A stretch of 64,000 bases of DNA from Niveispirillum fermenti (GTDB lineage Bacteria > Pseudomonadota > Alphaproteobacteria > Azospirillales > Azospirillaceae): NCBI RefSeq assembly GCF_048066175.1, contig NZ_JBLTXA010000006.1, positions 207,163-271,162 on the forward strand, given 5' to 3'. Shown here piece after piece: positions 1 to 7,615 of the stretch (positions are counted from its first letter, which is position 1; each line of letters starts with the position of its first letter). The notes beneath the pieces are model-generated. The model worked only from the letters and a program-made list of their open reading frames with translations. It ran no database searches and was not told the DNA's origin. A program made the position numbers and the translations under genes.

Positions 1-100
1 CGGCGAACATGCCTCCTACCTGCCGGCCTGGCAGGAAGGGGCCATCGCCTCGTCGCTGGACGCCATCACGCGGCTGCACCAGCGCGTGATCGCCAAATGA
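1..100 (+). CDS. flavin amine oxidase, C-terminal end (partial)
   Basis: Only the last 32 codons are in the window, read from base 2 to the TGA at 98-100. They encode GEHASYLPAWQEGAIAS followed by a short helix. This matches the conserved end of FAD-dependent monoamine oxidases, where a GE(H) motif contacts the flavin and a W-Q/M-x-G-A-I segment closes the FAD site. The start and substrate cannot be seen. The stop overlaps an ATG at 97, and a cytochrome c gene follows directly. Such pairs are plausible when the oxidase passes electrons to a periplasmic cytochrome, but that is inference. Family assignment is fairly good given the short stretch. Confidence 0.6.
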   Translation, partial: GEHASYLPAWQEGAIASSLDAITRLHQRVIAK

Positions 101-120
101 TCCATCAGGGAAACAAGACG

Positions 121-543
121 ATGTGTCATCGCATCCTTTCCGCCTTTGCCCTGTCGCTGGCCCTGCTGGGGCCTTCGGCCGGGTCCGTCCTGGCCCAGTC
201 GACCGATGCCCAGACCAGCGATTTCGCCGATGCCCGCCGCTTCCCCTATCAGGATGGCGGGCAGCTTTATCGCGCCATCTGCCAGGGCTGCCACATGCCG
301 GCCGGTCAGGGTGCCGTGGGTGCCGGGGCCTATCCCGCCCTGGCATCCAACCCCAACCTGGAGGCCGGCGCCTATCCCATCCACCTGATCGTCAACGGAC
401 AGAAGGCCATGCCGTCTTTCCACTACCTGTCGGACGAGCAGGTGGCAGCCATCGTGAACTATGTGCGCACCCATTTCGGAAATGATTACAAGGACGCCGT
501 GACCCCGGCCGACGTTAAGGAGATGCGGCCGGCCCATGATTGA
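121..543 (+). CDS. secreted c-type cytochrome
   Basis: A 140-residue monohaem cytochrome c. Residues 1-26 form a signal peptide ending VLAQ. The haem motif C-Q-G-C-H is at about residues 54-58, and the methionine ligand is probably in KAMPSF in the C-terminal half. An upstream in-frame ATG at 97 overlaps the preceding stop (ATGA) and would add eight residues. The start at 121 is preferred because it has an AGGGA ribosome site about nine bases upstream and a compact signal peptide. It is likely a periplasmic electron acceptor for the preceding amine oxidase. The last eight bases overlap the next gene. Confidence 0.85.
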   Translation: MCHRILSAFALSLALLGPSAGSVLAQSTDAQTSDFADARRFPYQDGGQLYRAICQGCHMPAGQGAVGAGAYPALASNPNLEAGAYPIHLIVNGQKAMPSFHYLSDEQVAAIVNYVRTHFGNDYKDAVTPADVKEMRPAHD

Positions 544-1108
544 CGCGGCGGCGCCAGGGCACACGCCCGTCCTGCGCCCGGCCGTGATGGCGGACCGGCC
601 GGCGCTGGCGGCGCTGATGGAACGGTCGGTCCGCGGTCTCAGCCGCGACCATTATGCACCCGGCCAGATCGACGGGTCGTTGAAGACCATCTTCGGCATC
701 GACGGTACCCTGATCGCAGACGGAACCTATTTCGTGGTCACCATGGGCGGTGCCTATGCTGCCTGCGGCGGCTGGAGCCGGCGGCGCACCCTGTTCGGCG
801 GGGATCAGGCGGCGGGCCGTTCGCCCGACCGGCTGGACCCGGCCATCGATGCCGCCCGCATCCGGGCTTTCTTCGTCGATCCCGCCTTTGCCCGGCGGGG
901 AATCGGCCGCCTGCTGATGCGGGCGTCCGAACAGGCAGCCCGGGCAGAAGGCTTCACCTGGCTGGAACTGATGGCCACGCTGCCGGGCGTGCCGCTCTAT
1001 ACGGCCATGGGCTTCACGGCCACCGGCAGGCATGAGGAGACATTGCCCGGCGGCGACACGATCGCCTTCGTCCCCATGCGCAAGCGGATCGGCAACGCGA
1101 CCGGGTAG
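536..1108 (+). CDS. GNAT family N-acetyltransferase
   Basis: A 190-residue protein with a GNAT fold. The central segment ARIRAFFVDPAFARRGIGRL contains the acetyl-CoA pyrophosphate-binding pattern (R/Q-x-x-G-x-G/A) at about residues 119-125. The C-terminal PLYTAMGF motif is typical of the last strand and helix. The acceptor substrate is unknown. It starts inside the last codons of the cytochrome gene, so the three genes appear to be one transcription unit. It converges with the histidine operon. Confidence 0.85.
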   Translation: MIDAAAPGHTPVLRPAVMADRPALAALMERSVRGLSRDHYAPGQIDGSLKTIFGIDGTLIADGTYFVVTMGGAYAACGGWSRRRTLFGGDQAAGRSPDRLDPAIDAARIRAFFVDPAFARRGIGRLLMRASEQAARAEGFTWLELMATLPGVPLYTAMGFTATGRHEETLPGGDTIAFVPMRKRIGNATG

Positions 1109-1202
1109 ACCCGGCCCTTGTCCCGGGGCCGATTCTCCGACCACCGACCACACATGGTATTCTACCAGCTTACGATTGAGTGTCACTCGCCGGGATCTGG
1201 CA

Positions 1203-1559
1203 TCAGGCCAGAAGCTTGCCCAGCGGCCGGCCGCCCACGATATGGATGTGGAAATGCGGCACTTCCTGATGGCTGTCGGGGCCGTGATTGGCCAGCAGGC
1301 GATAACCGCTGTCATCCAGCCCCGCCTGCCGGGCGATCAGCCCCGCAGCGCGCACGAAGCCGGCGATCTCCTCCACCGTGGCCTGGGCGCTGAAATCGGC
1401 AAAGCTGGTGAACGGCCCCTTGGGGATCACCAGGATATGGGTCGGGGCCTGGGGGTTGATATCGTGGAAGGCCAGGGCGTAGCGGTCCTCATAGACCTTC
1501 TTGCAGGGGATTTCGCCGCGCAGGATACGGGCGAAGATGTTGTTGCGATCATAGATCAA
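1203..1559 (-). CDS. hinT: HIT-family purine nucleoside phosphoramidase
   Basis: A 118-residue histidine-triad protein. The catalytic H-x-H-x-H is HFHIHIV at residues 102-108, and the N-terminal half carries the usual IFARILRGEIPC helix and strand. The family hydrolyses AMP-linked phosphoramidates in the cytosol, and the length is standard. It is the last gene of the histidine run, 38 bases after hisE. This neighbourhood is common in alphaproteobacteria, though no role in histidine synthesis is implied. The stop lies about 95 bases from the convergent GNAT gene. Confidence 0.92.
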   Translation of the reverse strand: MIYDRNNIFARILRGEIPCKKVYEDRYALAFHDINPQAPTHILVIPKGPFTSFADFSAQATVEEIAGFVRAAGLIARQAGLDDSGYRLLANHGPDSHQEVPHFHIHIVGGRPLGKLLA

Positions 1560-1597
1560 GGCACCGTTCCTTCCGCTTCATTGTCCGGCGCGTCCCG

Positions 1598-1924
1598 TCA
1601 GGCGGGCTTGCGGCTCTTCTTTTCTTCGATCCCGCTGGTGCCCTGGCGCGCTGCCAGGATGGCATAGACGTCGGCCGGGGCCACCCCGGCGTCGGCCCAC
1701 AGCACCAGAAGATGGTAAAGCAGATCGGCCGATTCCGATGCCAGCTTTTCGGGGGTGCCAGCCATGGCCTCGATGACCGTCTCCACGGCCTCTTCCCCCA
1801 CCTTCTGGGCGATCTTCGCCCGGCCGCGATGGAACAGCCGGGCCGTGTGCGACGCCTCCGGGTCCCCGCCCTTGCGGGACAGGATGGTGGCGTAGATGTC
1901 GTCCAGGATAGCCTGGGTGGTCAT
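1598..1924 (-). CDS. hisE: phosphoribosyl-ATP pyrophosphatase
   Basis: A 108-residue all-alpha NTP pyrophosphohydrolase (MazG-like fold) catalysing the second step of histidine synthesis. The metal-binding motif EEAVE (EExxE) and the later E-SADLLYHLLVLW helix are present. The open frame extends upstream to 1996, but the ATG at 1924 has an AGGGAG ribosome site eight bases away and starts at the expected MTTQAILDDIY. The C-terminal tail is Lys/Arg-rich. It lies between hisF and hinT. Confidence 0.93.
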   Translation of the reverse strand: MTTQAILDDIYATILSRKGGDPEASHTARLFHRGRAKIAQKVGEEAVETVIEAMAGTPEKLASESADLLYHLLVLWADAGVAPADVYAILAARQGTSGIEEKKSRKPA

Positions 1925-1992
1925 GGGGTCAACTCCCTGCTGGCCCGTGCGCGGTTGAGGGGACGGGCGGGATGGGCGGCCCGCCCCGCCCG

Positions 1993-2766
1993 TCAAAGCC
2001 GCACCGGTATCCCTGCCCTGGCCATGTGCTCCTTGGCCTGCGCGATGGTGTAGGTGCCGAAATGAAAGATGCTGGCGGCCAGCACGGCGGAGGCGTGGCC
2101 CGTCTTCACACCATCGACCAGATGGTCCAGGGTGCCCACGCCCCCCGATGCGATGACGGGAATGGTCACCGCATCGGCCACGGCGCGGGTCAGTTCCAGG
2201 TTGAACCCCTGCCTGGTCCCGTCACGGTCCATGGAGGTCAGCAGGATTTCCCCCGCCCCGTACCCGGCCATGCGCCGGGCCCATGCCACGGCATCGATCC
2301 CGGTGCGGTTGCGCCCGCCATGGGTGAAGACCTCCCAGCGCTGTTCGCCGTCGGGCCCGCGCTCCACCTCCTTGGCATCGATGGCGACCACGATGCATTG
2401 CGAGCCGAATTTCTGCGCGCCTTCACGCACGAATTCCGGCCGGTGGACGGCGGCGGTATTGATCGACACCTTGTCGGCCCCGGCCAGCAGCAGCCGGCGG
2501 ATATCCTCCACCACCCGCACGCCGCCGCCCACCGTCAGCGGCATGAAGACCTGCTCGGCCGTGCGGCGGACCACGTCGTAGATCGTGTCGCGATTGTCGC
2601 TGCTGGCCGTGATGTCCAGGAAGGTCAACTCGTCGGCGCCCGCCGCGTCATAGAGCCGGGCCTGTTCCACCGGGTCGCCGGCATCGACCAGATCGACAAA
2701 GTTCACGCCCTTGACGACACGGCCGTCCTTCACGTCCAGACAGGGGATGATGCGGGCCTTCAGCAT
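1993..2766 (-). CDS. hisF: imidazole glycerol phosphate synthase, cyclase subunit
   Basis: A 257-residue TIM barrel. It starts MLKARIIPCLDVKDGRVVKG, which contains the first catalytic aspartate, and the second lies in VVAIDAKE near residue 130. Phosphate-binding loops GGGV and SGGVG are visible. With HisH it converts PRFAR plus ammonia to IGP and AICAR. The start codon shares one base with the hisA stop (TGATG), which indicates translational coupling. Confidence 0.97.
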   Translation of the reverse strand: MLKARIIPCLDVKDGRVVKGVNFVDLVDAGDPVEQARLYDAAGADELTFLDITASSDNRDTIYDVVRRTAEQVFMPLTVGGGVRVVEDIRRLLLAGADKVSINTAAVHRPEFVREGAQKFGSQCIVVAIDAKEVERGPDGEQRWEVFTHGGRNRTGIDAVAWARRMAGYGAGEILLTSMDRDGTRQGFNLELTRAVADAVTIPVIASGGVGTLDHLVDGVKTGHASAVLAASIFHFGTYTIAQAKEHMARAGIPVRL

Positions 2767-3500
2767 CAGGCGGCCTCACCGCGCAGCAGCGCCAGGGCCG
2801 CCTTGGGGTCGATGCGGCCGTCATAGAGCGCCCGGCCGGAGATCACACCGTCGATGCCGGTATGCTCCACATCCTTCAGGGCGCGCAGGTCGGCCAGCGA
2901 TGACACGCCGCCCGATGCGATGACCGGGGTGGTCAGGTGGCTGGCCAGCACGGCCGTGCCGTCCACATTCACCCCACCCATGGCCCCGTCACGCTCGATA
3001 TCGGTATAGATAATGGCCGAAACGCCGCAATCCTCGAACTTCAGGGCCAGGTCCAGGGCCTTGACCTCGCTGGTCTCCGCCCAGCCTTCGACGGCGACAT
3101 GGCCGTCGCGGGCATCGATGCCGACCGCGATATGGCCGGGAAATTCCTTGCATGCCTGCTTCACCAGGGCCGGGTTCTTGACGGCGACGGTGCCCAGGAT
3201 GACACGGGTGATGCCGCGTTCCAGCCAGAAGCCGATGGTCGCCATGTCGCGGATGCCGCCGCCCAGCTGGGTCGGCAGGGAAACGCGCGACAGGATGGCC
3301 TCCACGGCGGCCCCGTTCACGGGCTTGCCCGCGAAGGCGCCGTTCAGGTCGACCAGATGCAGCCATTCATAGCCCTGGGCCGCGAAGCTTTCGGCCTGGG
3401 CGGCGGGGTCGGGGTTGAAGATGGTCGCCTTCTCCATCTCCCCACGCAGCAGGCGGACGGCCTTGCCGTCCTTCAGGTCGATGGCGGGGTACAGGATCAT
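2766..3500 (-). CDS. hisA: phosphoribosylformimino-AICAR-phosphate isomerase
   Basis: A 244-residue TIM barrel homologous to HisF. The catalytic aspartates are in YPAIDLKDG (residue 8) and GIDARDG (about 130). GGGIR and SGGVSS form the two phosphate sites. It isomerises ProFAR to PRFAR in the cytosol. The start overlaps the end of the upstream GNAT gene by four bases (ATGA), and the end overlaps hisF. Confidence 0.97.
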   Translation of the reverse strand: MILYPAIDLKDGKAVRLLRGEMEKATIFNPDPAAQAESFAAQGYEWLHLVDLNGAFAGKPVNGAAVEAILSRVSLPTQLGGGIRDMATIGFWLERGITRVILGTVAVKNPALVKQACKEFPGHIAVGIDARDGHVAVEGWAETSEVKALDLALKFEDCGVSAIIYTDIERDGAMGGVNVDGTAVLASHLTTPVIASGGVSSLADLRALKDVEHTGIDGVISGRALYDGRIDPKAALALLRGEAA

Positions 3501-4099
3501 GTCGCTTGCTCCGTCACGGCGGGGTCACCGGCCTTTTCGTCCGGCCGTTCCAGCACCTTGAAATAGAAATGGCCGGCGATGGTCCGGCCCTTGGCGCGGG
3601 CATAGTGCGGGTGCGTGCCCCAGCGCGTGAAGCCCATATGGTCGTAAAGGATGATGGCGGCGCGCTGCGTCTCGCGGACATCCAGGTTCAGGATGCCGAA
3701 GCCAAGGTCGGTGGCCGCATCGATCACCGCCTGGGTCAGCATGCGGGCCATGCCATGACCGCGCGCCCAGGGCGCCACGAAGCTGGTGGTCAGGTTGCAG
3801 GTGAAGGCCTGCGCCTCGTTGTTGCGCGTCGGCCGGACGAGTTGGGCCGAGCCGGCGATGATCCCGTCCAGCCGGCCCACGAACAAGATGCGCTCGGGCA
3901 CGGCCATCACGCCGTTCCAGTACCGTTCCAGCACGTCGCGGTCGGGCGGGTTGACCCAGCCGAAGCCGCCACCATCGATGATCGCCGCCTCCGTGGCATC
4001 GCACAGGTCGTAAAGGTCGGAACGGCGCAGCTCCGCCACCTTCTCCACGGTCACCGTGCTGTCGGACCCGGCCAGCGGGTTGCGGTGTTGATCGTTCAT
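3497..4099 (-). CDS. GNAT family N-acetyltransferase within the his operon
   Basis: A 200-residue acetyltransferase fused by ATGA overlaps to hisH on one side and hisA on the other. The acetyl-CoA signature is ARGHGMARML at about residues 116-125, followed by LNLDVRETQRAAIILYDHMGF, the classical end of a GNAT domain. The much longer open frame up to 4567 is only an alternative reading of hisH. The ATG at 4099 gives a compact protein starting MNDQHRNP. The substrate is unknown. Its exact insertion between two subunits of one enzyme complex implies co-expression but does not prove a role in histidine metabolism. Confidence 0.85.
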   Translation of the reverse strand: MNDQHRNPLAGSDSTVTVEKVAELRRSDLYDLCDATEAAIIDGGGFGWVNPPDRDVLERYWNGVMAVPERILFVGRLDGIIAGSAQLVRPTRNNEAQAFTCNLTTSFVAPWARGHGMARMLTQAVIDAATDLGFGILNLDVRETQRAAIILYDHMGFTRWGTHPHYARAKGRTIAGHFYFKVLERPDEKAGDPAVTEQAT

Positions 4100-4746
4100 G
4101 GCCGCCACCGCAGGAAATTGCCGATGATGGCCAGGCCGGCCGCCTGGCTTTTCTCCGGATGGAACTGCATGCCCGCCAGATTGTCGCGGCCGACGATGGC
4201 CGGAAATTCCCCGCCATAGTCGCAGGCGGCCAGCACCAGCGCGGGATCGCCAACCTTCATGGCATAGGAATGCACGAAATAGGCGTGCGTGCCCGCTGCC
4301 ACACCGGCCAGCAGCGGATGGGACGGCGCCTTCACGATCAGTTCGTTCCAGCCCATATGCGGGATCTTCAGGGCGGGGTCGGCGGGGGTCAGCGCCTCCA
4401 CCCGCGCATCCAGCCAGCCAAGGCCCGCATGCACCCCATGTTCCACCCCGACGCCGGCCATCAGTTGCATGCCGACGCAGATGCCCAGGAACGGGGCGCC
4501 CTGGCGGACCACCCGGTCGGTCAGGGCATCGACCATGCCCTCCACCCCTTCCAGGCCCGCCTTGCAATCGGCGAAGGCGCCGACACCGGGCAGCACCACC
4601 CGGCCGGCACCACGGACGACATCCGGGTCATTGGTGACCAGGATACGGGCATCCAGCCCGCCATCGGCGACCGCGCGTTCCAGCGCCTTGGCGGCGGAAC
4701 GCAGGTTGCCGGAACCGTAATCGATCAGGGCGACGGTGTCGGTCAT
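4096..4746 (-). CDS. hisH: imidazole glycerol phosphate synthase, glutaminase subunit
   Basis: A 216-residue class I glutamine amidotransferase. The nucleophile is C90 in LGICVGMQ, and the His/Glu of the triad are H196 and E198 in QFHPEKS. The oxyanion strand PGVGAF is present. It supplies ammonia to HisF. It is 56 bases downstream of hisB and overlaps the following GNAT gene by four bases. Confidence 0.96.
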   Translation of the reverse strand: MTDTVALIDYGSGNLRSAAKALERAVADGGLDARILVTNDPDVVRGAGRVVLPGVGAFADCKAGLEGVEGMVDALTDRVVRQGAPFLGICVGMQLMAGVGVEHGVHAGLGWLDARVEALTPADPALKIPHMGWNELIVKAPSHPLLAGVAAGTHAYFVHSYAMKVGDPALVLAACDYGGEFPAIVGRDNLAGMQFHPEKSQAAGLAIIGNFLRWRP

Positions 4747-4802
4747 GGCGCAAGGGTCCGGTACAGGACGAAAACGAGGGGCGGCGGGCGGGCGTCTGCG
4801 GC

Positions 4803-5456
4803 TTACAACGACCCGCCCAGCACACCCTTTGTGGACGGCACGGCATCGGCCTTGCGCGGATCGATCTCGATCGCGGCGCGAAAGGCGCGGGCCAGGGCCT
4901 TGTAGCTGCTTTCCACGATATGGTGATTGTTCTCACCATACAGGTTTTCGACATGCAGGGTGGCCCCGGCCGCCTGGGCGAAGGCCTGGAACCATTCCTT
5001 GAACAGTTCGGTATCCATGTCGCCCAGCTTGTCGCGGGTGAAATGCACCTTCCAGACCAGATAGGGCCGGTTCGACAGGTCGATGGCCACGCGGGTCAGC
5101 GTCTCGTCCATCGGGATCAGCGCATCGCCATAGCGCTGGATGCCCTTGCGATCCCCCAGCGCCCTGGCCACGGCCTCGCCGATGGCGATGCCCGTATCCT
5201 CGGTCGTGTGGTGGAAATCGATATGCAGGTCCCCCACCGCCTCGACCTCCAGGTCGATCAGCGAATGGCGCGAAAGCTGCTCCAGCATATGGTCCAGAAA
5301 ACCGATGCCGGTGGACACCTTGTACGTGCCGGTGCCGTCCAGATCGACGACGACACGGATGCGGGTCTCCTTCGTCGTGCGTTCCACAACGGCACGGCGC
5401 GGGGAGCGGGCGGGGGATGCGGGCTCGTTCGACATGGTACTGTTCGTATCAACCAA
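4803..5456 (-). CDS. hisB: imidazoleglycerol-phosphate dehydratase
   Basis: A monofunctional HisB dehydratase of up to 217 residues. The two duplicated metal motifs are visible: FLDHMLEQLSRH with DFHHTTEDTG in the first half, and ENNHHIVESSYKALARA in the second. It is the first gene of the minus-strand histidine run. The frame begins with TTG at 5456, which has AGGA six bases upstream. An ATG at 5435 has no clear ribosome site but is also possible and would give 210 residues. The N-terminal 20 residues are low-complexity and variable in the family. Confidence 0.94.
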   Translation of the reverse strand: MVDTNSTMSNEPASPARSPRRAVVERTTKETRIRVVVDLDGTGTYKVSTGIGFLDHMLEQLSRHSLIDLEVEAVGDLHIDFHHTTEDTGIAIGEAVARALGDRKGIQRYGDALIPMDETLTRVAIDLSNRPYLVWKVHFTRDKLGDMDTELFKEWFQAFAQAAGATLHVENLYGENNHHIVESSYKALARAFRAAIEIDPRKADAVPSTKGVLGGSL

Positions 5457-5525
5457 GCCGTTTCCTGTCCACCCGACCTGATTGCAAGGCAGGAACGGCG
5501 CAGGCGCGCGCGGGCTGGACGGGGC

Positions 5526-5556
5526 CCTGATTATAATTGTAAATTATCTCATCCGT
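5526..5556. promoter_or_regulatory. AT-rich divergent promoter island
   Basis: In the 121-base gap between hisB and the divergent lipoprotein gene there is a sharply AT-rich stretch. It contains TATAAT at 5532-5537 on the plus strand and a TATAAT on the minus strand at 5535-5530, so the same bases can serve as -10 boxes in both directions. No convincing -35 was found on either side. It is the only promoter-like sequence seen for the histidine operon and for the lipoprotein gene. Confidence 0.4.
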
Positions 5557-5577
5557 TACGCTTTCCGATTGTGTCGC

Positions 5578-6978
5578 ATGCGGCCCTTCACCGGTTCGAT
5601 CATTGTCGTCCTTCTGCTGCTGACCGGATGCGTCGGGGAAGGGGGGCCGCCGGCCGGACGCCTGACCGACCGCCCCGCCGCCGCTTCCGGGGTTATGTCC
5701 GCCGGCCCCTCCGGGGCCATGTCCATCGATCTGACGCTGGGCCGGGTCGATATGGCCTTGCCGGCCGGCCATGTCGCCGGCTCGTTCAATTTCGGGCTGC
5801 TCTGCCAGCCGCCATACAATGACGTGCTGTGGGTCACCGAGACGCGGGTGCCGGGCGTGCTGAACGCGGCCGTGCGGGACGGGCTGTCATCCGCCGGACT
5901 GCGCATGGCACCGATGGCCACGCGGGTTCTGATGGCACGGGTCGTGGATGTGCGGCTGGACCTGTGCCGGCGGGTGGATTTCTGGTTCGGCCGCAGCGTC
6001 GGCATCACGGGCGACGCACGGGTGCGGGTGGAATGGGTGCTGACCAGCCCCACGACAGCCCCGCGCCATTGGGTCACGGAAGGAAAGGGGCAGGCCGATG
6101 CCCCGGCGCTCAACCGGCGGTACGATATCCTGCTGCGCCAGGCCATGATGGACGCGGCGGGCGCACTGGCAGCCCTGCCGGACTTCCGGCAGGCGACGGC
6201 AACGGCCCGCCCGCTGCCCTTCCCCATCACCGACATGGCAATGATGGCCGCGGCGGGCTCCCCTTCCCCCTCCGCCGTGCCGGGAACCGGCGGGGCGGAG
6301 GGGGAGCCGGCAGCAGGGGCGGCGCCAGATGCGGAAGCGGAGCCGGAGGGCGAGGCCGCGGACCCCGTTCCGCCGCCGGGATCGCCACGAGCCGCCGGGG
6401 CCGCGCTGGTGACCCATGTCGCCACGACCGGGATCATCGTCGATGCGGCGGGGCTGGTACTGCTGCCCGACACGGGTGGCCCACTGCCGGCACCCGTGCC
6501 GCTGGTCCTGGCCGATGGCAGGGTCGCGGCGGCGCGCGTGGCGGGCCGTGCGTTCGGGCTGCACCTTCTGGTCCTGCCCGCCGGGGACTGGCCGCACGCC
6601 CCGGCGCGGCGACAGCGGCCGGCGGTCAGCCGCGACCTGTACCGGCCGGGCCGCGACGGGGCCGCCGGCATGGTTGCCGCCCATACCGGCCCCGCGCGCA
6701 GCCGGGGAACGGGCATGCCGTCGCTGCTGCTGGATATCGACCCCGCCCTGGCACGCGACCCGCCGTGGCTGCTGGTGGATGGAGAGGGACGGCTGGCCGC
6801 CGTGCGGGCGGGGCTGGCGCTGCCGGGCGATCCCGTGCCCTATCTGGCCCCGGCCGGGGTGCTGGCCCGTTTCCGGGCGCTGCTGGAACCGGCGGATGAT
6901 GGCGCGGGTCAGGACGCGGATCAGGGCGCGGATCAGGACGCGACTGCCGGAACGGATGATGGGGCACAGGGGATGTGA
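5578..6978 (+). CDS. lipoprotein with a degenerate trypsin-like domain
   Basis: A 466-residue protein. The ATG at 5578 gives a classical lipoprotein signal (MRPFTGSII, then LLLLTGC with the lipobox cysteine near residue 17). Residues about 30-220 form a conserved-looking alpha/beta region with several cysteines. A Pro/Ala/Glu-rich linker follows. Residues about 270-420 resemble a trypsin-like (S1C) barrel: TTGIIVDAAGLVLLPD, LADGRVAAARV and LLVLPAGDW match the usual strands. The catalytic His motif (NAHVV type) is missing, so it is probably not an active protease. The tail is a short imperfect repeat of GADQDA units. It lies between the his and hslVU genes. The function is unknown and the domain call is tentative. 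Confidence 0.55.
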   Translation: MRPFTGSIIVVLLLLTGCVGEGGPPAGRLTDRPAAASGVMSAGPSGAMSIDLTLGRVDMALPAGHVAGSFNFGLLCQPPYNDVLWVTETRVPGVLNAAVRDGLSSAGLRMAPMATRVLMARVVDVRLDLCRRVDFWFGRSVGITGDARVRVEWVLTSPTTAPRHWVTEGKGQADAPALNRRYDILLRQAMMDAAGALAALPDFRQATATARPLPFPITDMAMMAAAGSPSPSAVPGTGGAEGEPAAGAAPDAEAEPEGEAADPVPPPGSPRAAGAALVTHVATTGIIVDAAGLVLLPDTGGPLPAPVPLVLADGRVAAARVAGRAFGLHLLVLPAGDWPHAPARRQRPAVSRDLYRPGRDGAAGMVAAHTGPARSRGTGMPSLLLDIDPALARDPPWLLVDGEGRLAAVRAGLALPGDPVPYLAPAGVLARFRALLEPADDGAGQDADQGADQDATAGTDDGAQGM

Positions 6979-7054
6979 CCCGGGGCCGGCTTGACTGACG
7001 GGACCGCCTGCCCACATAGCAAGGGACCTTGATCCCCCTTTTGGGCAGTATCCG

Positions 7055-7615
7055 ATGAACGGCAATTCCAATCCCCATGATCCCATCCAGTGGCATGGCA
7101 CCACCATCATCTCCGTCCGCAAGGGCGGACAGGTGGTCATCGCCGGCGACGGCCAGGTATCGATGGGGCAGACGGTGATGAAATCCAATGCCCGCAAGGT
7201 GCGGCGCCTGGCCGGGGGTTCGGTCATGGCCGGCTTCGCAGGCGCCACGGCCGACGCCTTCGCCCTGTTCGAACGGCTGGAGGCCAAGCTGGAGCAGCAT
7301 CCGGGCCAGTTGACGCGGGCCGCCGTGGAAATGGCCAAGGACTGGCGCACCGACCGCTATCTGCGCCGGCTGGAAGCGCTGATGGCCGTGGCCGACAAGG
7401 ATGTGTCGCTGGTCATCACCGGCAATGGCGACGTGCTGGAGCCAGAGGACGGCATCATCGGCATCGGGTCCGGCGGTTCCTATGCGCTGGCCGCGGCCCG
7501 TGCGCTGATCGATATCGACGGGCTGGATGCGGAGACCATCGCGCGCCGCGCCATGAAGGTCGCGGGCGATATCTGCGTCTATACCAACCATTCCGTCACG
7601 CTGGAGAAGATGTGA
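7055..7615 (+). CDS. hslV: HslV (ClpQ) protease subunit
   Basis: A 186-residue proteasome-type peptidase. The active N-terminal threonine is exposed by removal of a short propeptide before the TTIISVRKGG motif (Thr16 or Thr17). GDGQVSMGQT and the GSGGSYALAAA segment are hallmark sequences. With the HslU ATPase it forms the two-ring HslVU protease in the cytosol. The stop overlaps the hslU start by one base, so the two are translated together. Confidence 0.97.
   Translation: MNGNSNPHDPIQWHGTTIISVRKGGQVVIAGDGQVSMGQTVMKSNARKVRRLAGGSVMAGFAGATADAFALFERLEAKLEQHPGQLTRAAVEMAKDWRTDRYLRRLEALMAVADKDVSLVITGNGDVLEPEDGIIGIGSGGSYALAAARALIDIDGLDAETIARRAMKVAGDICVYTNHSVTLEKM

Noticed and set aside
1112..1131. 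CGGCCC/GGGCCG inverted repeat between the convergent GNAT and hinT genes, considered as a terminator
   Set aside because: Only six pairs, an eight-base loop and no T-run on either strand; too weak to call.
7090..7614. Long hslU frame extending upstream through hslV as a fused protein
   Set aside because: The upstream part is an alternative frame of hslV with no homology; hslU has its own ATG overlapping the hslV stop.
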